Source of the DNA: Bacteroidota bacterium
Lineage (GTDB): Bacteria; Bacteroidota; Bacteroidia; UKL13-3
Reading direction: 5' to 3'
Assembly: GCA_027491085.1 (NCBI GenBank)
Contig: JAIXWW010000013.1
Coordinates: forward strand, 124,001 to 188,000
DNA length: 64,000 nt
Position numbers and translations under genes: made by a program. Numbering within the stretch: position 1 is the stretch's first letter; each line of letters starts with the position of its first letter. The notes beneath the pieces were generated by a model, which saw nothing but the letters and a program-made list of their open reading frames with translations, searched no databases and had not been told where the DNA came from. This document shows, in pieces, positions 46,801 through 55,434 of this stretch.

Positions 46801-47247
46801 TTTTCTATCTTCAAAATGGATATGTCTATCTTAATGACAGGTATTGGTATAGTAGCGCTCGCGGGTATTGTGGTGCGGAATGGAATTCTCTTAGTTGAGT
46901 TTACTGATATACTAATTGAAAATGGAATGGAAGTAAAAGAAGCAATTATTGAAGCAGGTAAAACCCGCATGACTCCAGTAATTTTAACTGCCTCAGCTAC
47001 CATGTTAGGTTTAATTCCATTGGCAGTTGGTTTAAATATCGATTTCGTAACATTATTTACCCATGGAAATCCTCATATTTTCTTTGGTGGCGATAGTGTT
47101 GCTTTCTGGGGTCCGTTGTCTTGGACCATGATTTTCGGATTATTATTTGCCACAGTTTTAACTTTAATATTGGTTCCTGTAATGTTATTAATCTCAGAAT
47201 CAATTAAAAAGAAAGTTTTTCCTAAAAAGGCAAACAAAGTTCACTAA
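43876..47247 (+). CDS. RND efflux pump permease (AcrB/MexB-like)
   Basis: A 1123-residue inner-membrane pump of the HAE/AcrB type. The ATG at 43876 (MLDKIKEFKPSSWAIDNKTS) is chosen; the reading frame extends 18 codons upstream to 43822, but those codons come from a dispersed repeat. Twelve membrane helices and two large periplasmic loops are apparent. The proton-relay pair Asp406-Asp407 lies in VVDDAIVVIEN, the counterpart of E. coli D407/D408, and GIVVRNGILLVEF is in the second half. The C-terminal half has a long insert including FTHGNPHIFFGGDS. Drug or envelope-lipid export is inferred. Confidence 0.95.
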   Translation: MLDKIKEFKPSSWAIDNKTSIYIMTIIITLAGLMSYNSLPKEQFPEVVFPQIIVSTVQAGTSPKDMENIVTKHLEKSLKSISGVKKITSNTIQNISLITVEFNTDVQIPIAKQRVKDQVDKARKDLPQVLTSEPSVMEIDVSQMPIMFVHLSGDYPLDKLKVYAEDLQDRIEGLKEITRADIVGALDREVQINLDMYKMQSADVAMYDVMQAIGNENVTISGGSVKMDGLLREINVVGQYADPKKIGDLTIRSASGAIVYLRDIAEVKDGFKEQESFARLEHKNVITLNIVKKSGQNLIDASDKIRKLTEELKDSHFPDGLKITITGDQSDKTRVTLHDLINTIIIGFILVTVILMFFMGATNALFVAMSVPLSMAVAFLVLPSLGFTLNMIVLFAFLLALGIVVDDAIVVIENTHRIFENGKVPIKKAAKLAAGEVFLPVLSGTLTTLAPFIPLAFWQGVIGKFMFFLPVTLIITLLASLIVAYIINPVFAVGFMKTHEEEAEERKNTKGFKITSVVFAVIALVAYLSGNFGLGNFTVVIYLLYCFNRFVLYKTIGKFQNKTWPAIQEKYRQLITWCLAKNRPVLILFGTIGLLFFSFFLVAVRTPKIVFFPQASPNFVYTYIQMPVGTDQVKTDSVTKIVEERIYKAIGDSNKIVESVISNVAIGAGDPTQFEAGAQSHLGKVTVAFVEFGKRNGEETLDYLDKIRNVVKDIPGALITVEQEKGGPPTGKPVNIEIIGDDFNELTITSKNLKRYLDSIQIPGVEELKSDLITNKPEILIEIDRERANREGITSAQIGQALRGAIFGIEVSKFKDANDDYPIQVRYNESQRNNIDALMNLKITYRDMNMGGMLRSVPLSSVAKLKYSQTYGGIKRKNQKRMVTLGSNVLTGYNANEVVDAVKKAVAKFNLPSTVTTDMTGEQEQQAETGSFLGKAMMISLGLIFLILVTQFNSISKPIIILSEIIFSIIGVLLGFSIFKMDMSILMTGIGIVALAGIVVRNGILLVEFTDILIENGMEVKEAIIEAGKTRMTPVILTASATMLGLIPLAVGLNIDFVTLFTHGNPHIFFGGDSVAFWGPLSWTMIFGLLFATVLTLILVPVMLLISESIKKKVFPKKANKVH

Positions 47248-47307
47248 TACTACGTTATATTATTATTATTACACTTAGGGGTAGAGGTGTAATTTGTTTC
47301 ATAGGCT

Positions 47308-47340
47308 AAACGAGGTCTCCGCAAGGAGGCCTCGTTTTTT
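47308..47340 (+). terminator. intrinsic terminator of the efflux operon
   Basis: AAACGAGGTCTCC, tetraloop GCAA, GGAGGCCTCGTTT (one G-T pair), then a T tract, 60 bp after the permease stop. Confidence 0.9.
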
Positions 47341-47387
47341 CATTTTACAAGGCTTTTAGTTATATTGCTGCTATAAAGTTTTTTAAA

Positions 47388-47741
47388 ATGATACAGAATA
47401 AAGATTTTAAGCAATACCCATTATCGTTTCCTGAAACTTTGGAAGCAGCACATTTTGAAAATATATCATTCAAAGTAAAAAATAAAATATTTGTAACACA
47501 TAACGCCAAAGAAAACAGGTGTTGCGCCAAGCTTAGTGCCGAAGAACAACCTTTGTTTTGTATGATTGATAAAGAAATTATTTTTCCGGTTCCAAACAAA
47601 TGGGGGAAACGTGGTTGGACACTGGTAAACCTAAAATTAGTTAATGAAGAATTATTGATGGAAGTTTTAACAGCAGCCTATTGCAATGTGGCTCCTCCAA
47701 AACTTTCAGCACCATTTTTAAAGCAAATTGATTCGTTTTGA
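47388..47741 (+). CDS. MmcQ/YjbR family protein
   Basis: A 117-residue cytoplasmic protein. PETLEAAHFENISFKVKNKI, the LSAEEQPLF segment and WTLVNLKLVNEELLMEVLTAAY match the MmcQ/YjbR fold, a small double-wing domain related to CyaY-like DNA-binding folds. Its function is not settled. It is a single gene, convergent with kynA, with the stops 9 bp apart. Confidence 0.88.
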   Translation: MIQNKDFKQYPLSFPETLEAAHFENISFKVKNKIFVTHNAKENRCCAKLSAEEQPLFCMIDKEIIFPVPNKWGKRGWTLVNLKLVNEELLMEVLTAAYCNVAPPKLSAPFLKQIDSF

Positions 47742-47750
47742 AATTATTCA

Positions 47751-48665
47751 TTACTCCACTCCCCAATTTTGTTTTTCGTTTTCGTTCCAAAGGTTTGGAA
47801 AAAACTTACGTTGCTGAAATTGTGGATGTAAATATTTTTTCCATTCAGAACCTCCTGTTGCTTGCTGATTCTCGTTTTTGCTATCTAAAAAATGTTTAGC
47901 TGTGTTTAAATGTGTCATAGGCCAAACTACATTGTACAAGTTATCAAATTCTTTAAGCTTGGCTAATAACTTGTTCGATAAATTGGGCATTTGACTAATT
48001 CTATCAGCTATGGTTTTACCTTTCATGGTAGTGGCTAAGCCAATAAATTGTGCTAAATATTTTTCTTCAAACAAAGTAAGTGTTAATGTTTTATTACCAG
48101 TTTTTCTATTTAAACCAGCATCTTTCCAATAAATATGGTCAAAATAATCAATAATACTTGGGTTCGAAATGGTTTTTAAACGTTCTTTTCCTGCTTCGTT
48201 AATCAAGTTTTCAAGGCCTGTACAATGCAATTCTATAAACCTAAACTGCGCACTTTGAAAACCACTTGCAGGTGCTAAAGTTGCTCTAAAAGTATTGTAA
48301 TCATCGTAATCCATACCATCTTTCATTATATCGAAAGAGTTAATAAGCATTTGGGTATAACGAATGATGCGTATAAATTTATTCAGTAAAAAATTTTCGG
48401 TTAACTCAGGTTCAGCTGCTACTTGTTTTACTTCGTGTAACACCAGTTTTAAGAACAATTCTGTTACCTGATGGTACATTATAAAAATTTCTTCATCTTT
48501 AAAATCTGTACGAGGTTTTTGTAACGAAAGTAAAGTATCAACTTCTATGTAATCCCAATAATTGATAGGTTTTGCGTGTAATAAACCTTTCAAATAAGTT
48601 TCAGGATTTTCACCTAGGTTTTGGTACTTATTATTAATTTTATCAATAATTGGGTTTGAAGTCAT
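47751..48665 (-). CDS. kynA: tryptophan 2,3-dioxygenase
   Basis: A 304-residue haem enzyme that opens the indole ring of tryptophan to N-formylkynurenine, the first step of the kynurenine pathway. Visible family motifs are NYWDYIEVDTLLSLQ, distal His65 in IMYHQVTELFLKL, FRATLAPASGFQSAQFRFIE, and the proximal His in WPMTHLNTAKHFL followed by the substrate-loop ATGGSEWKKYL. The length is typical of the tetrameric enzyme. The later pathway genes (kynU, kmo) are not in the window. It is monocistronic. Confidence 0.95.
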   Translation of the reverse strand: MTSNPIIDKINNKYQNLGENPETYLKGLLHAKPINYWDYIEVDTLLSLQKPRTDFKDEEIFIMYHQVTELFLKLVLHEVKQVAAEPELTENFLLNKFIRIIRYTQMLINSFDIMKDGMDYDDYNTFRATLAPASGFQSAQFRFIELHCTGLENLINEAGKERLKTISNPSIIDYFDHIYWKDAGLNRKTGNKTLTLTLFEEKYLAQFIGLATTMKGKTIADRISQMPNLSNKLLAKLKEFDNLYNVVWPMTHLNTAKHFLDSKNENQQATGGSEWKKYLHPQFQQRKFFPNLWNENEKQNWGVE

Positions 48666-48765
48666 GTTGCTATTTTTTATTTATGCTAAGCAACAAATAT
48701 GTCATTAAGGTTAAACCCAAATAATGATGGCAGTCAATATTAATATAGACTTTTTATAGTTTGTA

Positions 48766-49248
48766 TTAATTTTTATCCGTAATCGGAATCCAAACTTCTT
48801 CTTCCGATTCGTGGCTTGTATTGCTATATTTTTCGCCTAAAATTTCAAAATGCGGCCTATTATCTAATTCATAAACAGAATTTGGAATCCACTCGGTAAA
48901 TATATAGTTGAAGAAGGGCGCTGCATTGCTAGCCAATCCTTTATAATTAAAGACTGCATATTTACCGGCAGGTAAAATAAAGGTTTGCATTCCAGTTGGA
49001 ATAAAATCAAAATCAGTTACCTCAAGGCAAGCCCATTTGGTAAATTCGTTATGAGGATTAAATGCTACAAAATGCTCATTACTATAAATTTGCATGGAGA
49101 TAAGATGGCTTCCAATTGCATTAGTAATTTGATGGCGTTTGGGCATAAAAGTTTGCCAAAGCATGGCTGTTTTGTTATTTACTAAACTCATGCTTTGGTT
49201 AATGCCTATTAGTTTTTTTTCTTCAATAACTTGAATGGTCGGAGTCAT
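48766..49248 (-). CDS. GyrI-like small-molecule binding protein
   Basis: A 160-residue protein of the GyrI-like/AraC-effector-binding fold. It shows the two-fold IQVIEEKKLIGI strand start, the central LEVTDFDFIPTGMQTFILPA with GKYAVFNYKG, and the closing FNYIFTEWIPNSVYELDNRP with HFEILGEKY and EEVWIPI. It has no DNA-binding domain, so it is a stand-alone binding domain. Its start directly follows the stop codon of the SRPBCC gene (TAA then ATG), so the two are translationally linked. Ligand unknown. Confidence 0.85.
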   Translation of the reverse strand: MTPTIQVIEEKKLIGINQSMSLVNNKTAMLWQTFMPKRHQITNAIGSHLISMQIYSNEHFVAFNPHNEFTKWACLEVTDFDFIPTGMQTFILPAGKYAVFNYKGLASNAAPFFNYIFTEWIPNSVYELDNRPHFEILGEKYSNTSHESEEEVWIPITDKN

Positions 49249-49653
49249 TTAGTTTTGCTCCACGTATTTTTTAAAGTTATTTAAAATGGCTTGCCAACCC
49301 ATTTGTTGCATTTCTTCAGGATTTTGACCTTCAGGTTCAAATATTTCAATTACTTCTGTTTGATTATCGTTTTCTGTGAAATGAAGAATGGCTTTTCTGC
49401 CATCGCCCATGGTATATGCTATGGTTTTGTGTGTTTCAATTTGTGTGTAATTACCCCAAAAATCAAAACTAAAACTACCATCTTTGGCGACCATGTTGTA
49501 TTTAAAAAGTCCGTTTACGGTTAAGTCGTTTTCGGCTGAAGGCGAATGCCAATCATCGTTGGCAAAGTTCCAGTTTACAATATGTTTAGGTTGGGTAAAA
49601 TAATTCCAAACCTTTTCCACTGAGGCATCTATTTTTACTGATACTGTTATCAT
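49249..49653 (-). CDS. SRPBCC (AHSA1-type) domain protein
   Basis: A 134-residue single-domain protein of the START/SRPBCC fold. The signature is ASVEKVWNYFTQPKHIVNW at the start and GWQAILNNFKKYVEQ at the end, with FTENDNQTEVIEIFEPEG in the central sheet. AHSA1-type members bind hydrophobic ligands or activate Hsp90; prokaryotic single-domain versions are mostly uncharacterised. It heads a two-gene operon with the GyrI-like protein. Confidence 0.9.
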   Translation of the reverse strand: MITVSVKIDASVEKVWNYFTQPKHIVNWNFANDDWHSPSAENDLTVNGLFKYNMVAKDGSFSFDFWGNYTQIETHKTIAYTMGDGRKAILHFTENDNQTEVIEIFEPEGQNPEEMQQMGWQAILNNFKKYVEQN

Positions 49654-49699
49654 GTTTTTGAATTTTAAATGTTGAATTATGAATCAATAAATGAGTAAA

Positions 49700-51046
49700 T
49701 TATTTTCTTGGTTGGGCTTTGATCCATTTAGCAATTTCATCAATTACATATTCGGGTACATTGCCTCGTTTCGAGTATTCGTCAGGTGTTGATTTTCCTT
49801 CACCTTCCATAAACAAATGGTTTAATTTAGCAAAAGAAGTAAACATATAATTGTTATGGTCAACTAAAGCATCTTTCCATAATTTATATTCACTAAGTGG
49901 CACTTGGTAATCGCGCTCTCCTTGAATAATTAAAACTGGTTTTTTATTGGATTTAGCTAATTGTATAAAATCAAATTTATTTATAAAATTCCAATAACTA
50001 AAGGGATACATGGAAGGTAAGCTATCTTTAGAGAATGTATTTGGTAAATTACTTCTTGTTGCATTTTTAGCTTGAATTCTCAGCTTGTCAAAAAGGGCAG
50101 AATCGTCCTTTGTTTTAACTTGCATGGGCATTAAATAATCAAATTGATAAAGCATTAAATTGGGCATGGTTGTATAATTACCAGCTGCCATAATTGCGCC
50201 AGCTACTGATTTGTTTTGTTTTAAAAACAACGGCATTAATCCTCCACCTTGGCTGTGGCCCATTAGGTAAATTCTATTGGCATCAATGGCTTCTTTTTTA
50301 CTTACTTTTTTAACCAATTCTTTTACATCTTCTAAATATTCTTGTTCAATGGTATAATAATTTCCATTTTTATGCTCTTCCATCATTTTACCAAAATAGG
50401 CTTTGGTTCTTTTATCAAACCGCACCGTGGCAATTCCTTTATTGGCAAGACCCCAACTAAAATCTTTATAAATTCTGTTTGGTCCAATGGTAGCATCTTT
50501 ATCAATTGGGCCACTACCGCCAATAATGATGATACAAGGATATTTTTTCTGTTGAATAGGCACCGTTAAAATAGCCTCGCCCTCAAAGCCTGTAGGTCCA
50601 AAAGGAATTTTTATTTCATAAAAACCAAATGTGTTTACATACTCAGGAATATTGTACATGGGCTCTGCATCCACAATAAAAAGTCCTCTCAATTTCCAAT
50701 CTAATCCAAAACTTAAACGTAAGCCAACTGAACCATTTTTATATTTTAATTTGGTGGTGGTAATATGGGCTGTATCAATGTATAGGTAAGAAGTAGTGCC
50801 AACTTCTTTTAAATCGCCATTAACTGAAGCTAAACTCTCCCAAATTCCTTGAAGCCTATCAGGTGAGATTCTTCTTAACATTATATTATCTCCTAGAGAA
50901 TAGGCTTTTTCATATTGTTCCGTTTTAAATAATTCAATTAATTCAACTGATTTTTGTACTGCCAAAGCTTCATTTTTTTGTGCAAAAGCATTTATTGAAA
51001 GCAAAATGGAAATAATTAATAAAGAAAAGTTAGCAGTAAATTTCAT
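49700..51046 (-). CDS. secreted alpha/beta hydrolase with DUF3887-like N-terminal domain
   Basis: A 448-residue exported protein. A signal peptide (1-22, cleaved after AFAQ) is followed by a DUF3887-like alpha/beta domain (about 25-130: KSVELIELFKTEQYEKAY) and a dienelactone-hydrolase-like domain with IIIIGGSGPIDKD, nucleophile MGHSQGGG, IQGERDYQVP (acid) and LNHLFMEGEG (His). It should be a periplasmic or exported esterase/peptidase. It is 9 bp upstream of nothing transcribed with it on the 3' side, and follows the DUF6427-like gene by 9 bp on the same strand. Substrate unknown. Confidence 0.9.
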   Translation of the reverse strand: MKFTANFSLLIISILLSINAFAQKNEALAVQKSVELIELFKTEQYEKAYSLGDNIMLRRISPDRLQGIWESLASVNGDLKEVGTTSYLYIDTAHITTTKLKYKNGSVGLRLSFGLDWKLRGLFIVDAEPMYNIPEYVNTFGFYEIKIPFGPTGFEGEAILTVPIQQKKYPCIIIIGGSGPIDKDATIGPNRIYKDFSWGLANKGIATVRFDKRTKAYFGKMMEEHKNGNYYTIEQEYLEDVKELVKKVSKKEAIDANRIYLMGHSQGGGLMPLFLKQNKSVAGAIMAAGNYTTMPNLMLYQFDYLMPMQVKTKDDSALFDKLRIQAKNATRSNLPNTFSKDSLPSMYPFSYWNFINKFDFIQLAKSNKKPVLIIQGERDYQVPLSEYKLWKDALVDHNNYMFTSFAKLNHLFMEGEGKSTPDEYSKRGNVPEYVIDEIAKWIKAQPRK

Positions 51047-51055
51047 GTAGTGTTT

Positions 51056-52039
51056 TTAAATAAAATATTGATAAATAATGGCTGCGGCAATCATTAAAAA
51101 AAAGAAAGTTTCCTTAAGGATGGCCAAACGGGAACTTATAAAATAATTCGCCATAATTATGCTTACAGGAACAGCCAAATAGCAAATGCCAAATACGATA
51201 TTATGATCCTCTATTAAAACTAGTAAAATAGAAATGGCAATAAATAAAGCTACGGTAAATAGTATTCTTCGGGTTTTTACTTTATTTTTAAAATAATTGG
51301 TCTGCAATGATATGCCTGAAACAAATACAATTCCTGTTATTAAAATCCAAGGAATTAATTTAATCCAATTGAATTTTATTTGGTTTAAATAAGTGCGGTC
51401 TAAACTTTTATTTACAATAATTATTAAATCGTTTAGGTTGTCGTTTAAAAAAAACAAAACACATAATAAATAGATAGGTAATAAAATTCCGAAAATAGAG
51501 GCCAGTAAAAACCTAATATTAAAGTAGGTCATGAGCACCACACTTATTAAAATAAAGGGTAAGTAAACCAATGTATCGTAATTAAACAAAACGGCTAAAC
51601 CTAAGTATAATCCACTATCAAGTACAATATAGAGTGGTCTTTCTGCCTCATATAGATTACACAATCTATAAAACATAAAAATAATGAAGAGGTTGCCAAT
51701 TAATTGCGGACTTAAAAATAGCTGTTGAGGATAAAGGCTGTTTAATAACACAAAAAATAATGCAGGTAAAAAACTATCCTTGTTTAAAATACTATGTTTG
51801 GTAACAATATGATTAACTAGCCAAGCTTCTAGAAAAACAAAAAAACTAGCACTTACAGCACTAAAATAATAATAATCTTCAAAAGTGGTTATCCAGTTAA
51901 AAGTAACTTGAGCCAATGGTGCATTGATATTTAAATCAATAGGCACATTGACTAAAAAAGGTAGTAAACGTATTAAAACTGCAAATACAATTAAAAATAC
52001 GAAGGCAAATATACTGTTGTTTCTAAATAGGTTAAGCAA
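51056..52039 (-). CDS. polytopic membrane protein, DUF6427-like
   Basis: A 327-residue integral membrane protein with about nine hydrophobic segments spread over its length, for example SIFAFVFLIVFAVLIRLLPF (9-28) and a C-terminal FFFLMIAAAIIYQYFI. It resembles a Bacteroidota family labelled DUF6427 by length and segment pattern, a family recognition made from memory. No catalytic motif is evident. It lies between a secreted protein of unknown function (11-bp gap) and the hydrolase (9-bp gap), so three genes share one transcript. Confidence 0.65.
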   Translation of the reverse strand: MLNLFRNNSIFAFVFLIVFAVLIRLLPFLVNVPIDLNINAPLAQVTFNWITTFEDYYYFSAVSASFFVFLEAWLVNHIVTKHSILNKDSFLPALFFVLLNSLYPQQLFLSPQLIGNLFIIFMFYRLCNLYEAERPLYIVLDSGLYLGLAVLFNYDTLVYLPFILISVVLMTYFNIRFLLASIFGILLPIYLLCVLFFLNDNLNDLIIIVNKSLDRTYLNQIKFNWIKLIPWILITGIVFVSGISLQTNYFKNKVKTRRILFTVALFIAISILLVLIEDHNIVFGICYLAVPVSIIMANYFISSRLAILKETFFFLMIAAAIIYQYFI

Positions 52040-52050
52040 GGTAATTAAAC

Positions 52051-53523
52051 TTAAAAAGTAATACGCATCAAAGTAAATCGTTTATCTCGAATGGTGCAAG
52101 CCAAAAGAGAATTAGCCGAAATTTGTTTGCAATCGGTTGGAATGATTAGCAAACTTGCATTAATTGCTTTTACTAAAATTTTGTTTTCGCTTTTTCCTTT
52201 TACATCAAATTTGTTCATCAATACATCGCCTTCTTGGCTAACATCTGCATTGTAAATAGTGTAAATGGCATCGTTATTTATATAACTACAAATTGAGGAG
52301 TAATAACCTCCATCGCTAATTGATTGTTGTTCTTTATTGACCACATCACCATTTTCAAGTAAACCATCTGCGGTTATACTCAAAAGCATTACATCGTTAT
52401 AATTATAAACAGTGCGCGTATTGGTTTGAGGAAATCCATTTACATAATAAGTGTAAGATTGGCGAGTTAGAAAGTATTTTTCAGCTATTAAAAATAAACC
52501 ACCATCACTTCTCGGAATTATTTTTCGTATATACAAATCATTTAAATCCATCGTTTTGCTGAATGAAATGCGGTCTTTTAAAACATTTAAGGAAACAGAA
52601 TCAAGCCTGTTTATTTTTATAGAGGTATTTGTTAAATCGATGGTTTGGTAAAAATAACCCTTGTTATCTTTTTCATCTTCTTCGGCATAAAAGCCTATTA
52701 AATTAATTTGTTTTTTTATGTTGTTTACCACAAATCCTATATCGTCAATTGTTATATTTGGCTGGGCTATATCGTATTCGAGCATGGTTTGGTTGACATT
52801 GTAAAATACATACATTACAAACTTTCTATCATTATTTCGTTTACGGATTTTGTTAGGTTTAGGAAAATCAAGTAAGGTTAAATAATTTCCATCATTATCA
52901 ATATCTGAATTGGTTGTTTCAATGTCTGCAATCCGTTCATTTATTTCAAAAGTTTTACCATATAACTGCGTTAAACCTGCATCAAACCCAAATAAATACA
53001 AGGCAGATTTTTCTTTATTGTTTTGGCTAGCTTTACCCATAAAACTCAAACTGAAGAATTTTTTATTAATACTGTTTTTTATAGAGAGGTTTAAGTTATC
53101 ACCAATTAAAAATTCATCTATTGAAGCCAGAAGTACCATGCCTCCCGATAAATTAAAATTCATATCAAATTTTTGAACTAAAAAGTCTATTTTGTTGGTA
53201 GTATTGTTTTTAGCTGTTACAAAAACATAGATTTGTTGGTTTATAAGTATTACTTTTTCAATTAATGCGGGAATACCTAATGTAATTTCTTTGCTTAAGT
53301 CTAGTGTAAGCTTGGCATTGTATTTTTCAATAACAACTTCTTTTTTGAAGTTATTATCGCGGCAGCGTATTAAAAATGAACCTTGCTCATTGCTACCAAT
53401 AATTTGGGTGTAATTTATTTTACTTTTTACTTTTATAGGCTGTCCAAACTCTATAGTTTGCGCTTTTAATTTTATTGAAAAAATAAAAATAACAAAAATG
53501 CTTAGCAGCTTATGTTTATACAT
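52051..53523 (-). CDS. exported protein of unknown function
   Basis: Start chosen at the ATG at 53521-53523 (MYKHKLLSIFVIFIFSIKLK), which gives a signal peptide cleaved after LKAQ; the reading frame extends 13 codons further upstream without a signal. The 490-residue mature region is beta-rich with repeated hydrophobic strands (LFGFDAG, YLTLLDFPKPN, GGLFLIAEKYFL) and many Asn/Asp, suggesting a beta-propeller. No named domain and no T9SS sorting domain were recognised. It is the first gene of the three-gene transcript ending in the hydrolase. Confidence 0.65.
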   Translation of the reverse strand: MYKHKLLSIFVIFIFSIKLKAQTIEFGQPIKVKSKINYTQIIGSNEQGSFLIRCRDNNFKKEVVIEKYNAKLTLDLSKEITLGIPALIEKVILINQQIYVFVTAKNNTTNKIDFLVQKFDMNFNLSGGMVLLASIDEFLIGDNLNLSIKNSINKKFFSLSFMGKASQNNKEKSALYLFGFDAGLTQLYGKTFEINERIADIETTNSDIDNDGNYLTLLDFPKPNKIRKRNNDRKFVMYVFYNVNQTMLEYDIAQPNITIDDIGFVVNNIKKQINLIGFYAEEDEKDNKGYFYQTIDLTNTSIKINRLDSVSLNVLKDRISFSKTMDLNDLYIRKIIPRSDGGLFLIAEKYFLTRQSYTYYVNGFPQTNTRTVYNYNDVMLLSITADGLLENGDVVNKEQQSISDGGYYSSICSYINNDAIYTIYNADVSQEGDVLMNKFDVKGKSENKILVKAINASLLIIPTDCKQISANSLLACTIRDKRFTLMRITF

Positions 53524-53595
53524 TATTTTGCGAAGGTTTAAAATGAGTTGGCAAATTAACAAATTAGCTCGTTTTAAAAATGATTGATTACTTAA

Positions 53596-54750
53596 ATGGC
53601 AAAAAAATTATACGATACCGCCAAACCGCAAGAACGCGCGGTTTTGGTAGGAGTGGTTACTCCAAATTTAAAAATAGAAAAGGCGCAAGAGTATATTGAC
53701 GAATTGGCTTTTTTGGCGCAAACTGCGGGTGCTGCCGTAGAAAAGCAGTTTTTGCAACGTTTGCCTCATCCTAGCTCACGCACTTATGTAGGCGAAGGAA
53801 AATTAGACGAAATCAAAGAATACATTACGGTTCGCGAAATTGATATTGTGATTTTTGACGATGAGTTGAGTCCATCGCAATTACGTAATATTCAAAATGA
53901 GCTAAAAATAAAAATTTTAGATAGAAGCAATTTGATATTGGATATTTTTGCCAATAGGGCTAGCACAGCCCAGGCTAAGTATCAAGTAGAGTTAGCTCAA
54001 GCACAATATTTATTGCCAAGATTAACGCGCATGTGGACCCACTTAACCAAGCAAAAAGGTGGAATTGGTATGCGTGGTCCGGGTGAAACCGAAATTGAAA
54101 CCGACAGACGTTTATTGCGCGATGAAATAAGCAAACTAAAAGAACGCTTAAGTCATATTGATAAACAATCGGCTATACGCAGGCAAAACCGCGATGAAAA
54201 AAAACGTGTAGCTTTGGTGGGTTATACCAATGTGGGTAAATCAACCATTATGAATTTATTGAGCAAAAGTGAAGTTTTGGTTGAAAATAAATTATTTGCC
54301 ACCTTGGATAGTACAGTGCGCAAAGTAGTTTTTGATAATGTACCTTTTTTATTGAGCGATACCGTTGGGTTTATTCGTAAATTACCACATCAATTGGTGG
54401 AGAGTTTTAAATCAACCTTAGATGAAGTGCGCGAGGCTGATTTATTGCTACATGTAGTAGATATTAGCCACGAAAATTTTGAAGACCAATTAAACTTGGT
54501 AAATAGCACTTTGCTGGAAATTGGCGCAAGCAATAAAAAACAATTACTTATTTTTAATAAAATAGATCAACTGAAAGAACCTTTGGAGCCAGACGATCCG
54601 TTTGGCGAGGAAACGGAGCATTTACCTTATATTGAAAAGCTAAAAAATACTTGGATGGCCAAAGAAAATGGACAAGTAATTTTTATATCGGCTACCAAAA
54701 AGGTAAATATTGATGAATTAAGGAAAAAAATTGTTGAATCGATTAGCTAA
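53596..54750 (+). CDS. hflX: ribosome-associated GTPase HflX
   Basis: A 384-residue GTPase. The N-terminal HflX domain (about 15-180) includes LQRLPHPSSRTYVGEGKL and the KGGIGMRGPGETEIETDRR motif; the G domain has Walker A GYTNVGKST (209-217), switch TLDST, DTVGFI, and NKID. HflX binds ribosomes and helps split stalled or heat-damaged 70S particles. The C-terminus has an acidic insert (EPDDPFGEETEHLP) before the last strands. It is a single gene divergent from the exported-protein operon; a GC-rich palindromic repeat follows. Confidence 0.95.
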   Translation: MAKKLYDTAKPQERAVLVGVVTPNLKIEKAQEYIDELAFLAQTAGAAVEKQFLQRLPHPSSRTYVGEGKLDEIKEYITVREIDIVIFDDELSPSQLRNIQNELKIKILDRSNLILDIFANRASTAQAKYQVELAQAQYLLPRLTRMWTHLTKQKGGIGMRGPGETEIETDRRLLRDEISKLKERLSHIDKQSAIRRQNRDEKKRVALVGYTNVGKSTIMNLLSKSEVLVENKLFATLDSTVRKVVFDNVPFLLSDTVGFIRKLPHQLVESFKSTLDEVREADLLLHVVDISHENFEDQLNLVNSTLLEIGASNKKQLLIFNKIDQLKEPLEPDDPFGEETEHLPYIEKLKNTWMAKENGQVIFISATKKVNIDELRKKIVESIS

Positions 54751-54786
54751 TAGTAGCTAGTGATTATGTATTTTAGTTATGGTAAA

Positions 54787-54838
54787 TTCATTTCGACTTG
54801 GCTCAATGTCCGCGGTCGTTGAGCGAAGTCGAAACGAA
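54787..54838. repeat. GC-rich palindromic dispersed repeat
   Basis: 20-bp arms (54787-54806 and 54819-54838; core TTTCGACTT.GCTCAA) match at 18 of 20 positions around a 12-nt loop containing CCGCGG. The GC content is well above its surroundings. It resembles the short palindromes scattered through many Bacteroidota genomes and may also act as a terminator for hflX. Confidence 0.65.
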
Positions 54839-54889
54839 TATCATTTTAATAAAATGTTTAGTACACTTTTTTAGTAAATCTAAATTACT

Positions 54890-55306
54890 TTAAACTTCTT
54901 TTTTAGTGGCAATTTTAGCAGCTAATAAACCCATTGGTATATAAGCAAAAAACAAATCTACTACTGCAAACCAAATAGGGCCAGGAAGCATATAAACCAT
55001 CATAGCACCACCAATAAAAAATACCATACTAACTGTTAGTGCCAGCCTCATTTTATTATTGACAGCTATTAATACTGTTAACAATGCACCCACTAAAGTT
55101 CCCAATGCATGTGCTAAAAATGGCATGATAAAATGTTTGGGTTCAAATAAATGAATACCAGCTTTTAAGCCTTCTTCTGTGGTTACATCTACACCAAGTG
55201 GAGGAGGAATTATAGAACTACTTAAGTTAATAAGTGCCATGTTTACTAATGAACCAACTAGTATACCAACTATAACTGCTAGTACGTTTCTTAAAATTAT
55301 TATCAT
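54890..55306 (-). CDS. small four-helix membrane protein
   Basis: Start chosen at the ATG at 55304-55306 (MIIILRNVLAVIVGILVG); an upstream ATG at 55348 adds 14 polar residues before the first helix. The 138-residue product has four hydrophobic segments, separated by a loop with LGVDVTTEEGLKAGIHLFEP and HALGTLVGALLTVLIAV. It is an inner-membrane protein of unknown function. It is followed on the plus strand by hflX's repeat. No family name is assigned. Confidence 0.65.
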   Translation of the reverse strand: MIIILRNVLAVIVGILVGSLVNMALINLSSSIIPPPLGVDVTTEEGLKAGIHLFEPKHFIMPFLAHALGTLVGALLTVLIAVNNKMRLALTVSMVFFIGGAMMVYMLPGPIWFAVVDLFFAYIPMGLLAAKIATKKEV

Positions 55307-55434
55307 TTTTTTGGGATTTGTTTCAATACGAAGATAATAATACTTCAAAAAAAAGAGTAAAATTTATTTCATTAATTGATGTTAATTGTAGGTTTACAAT
55401 TTATATTTGTATTGCAATATTAAATTTACAAATC

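Noticed and set aside
55318..55434. Upstream extension of the lipoprotein gene at 55435
   Set aside because: The extension crosses the likely promoter and removes the lipoprotein signal from the N-terminus.
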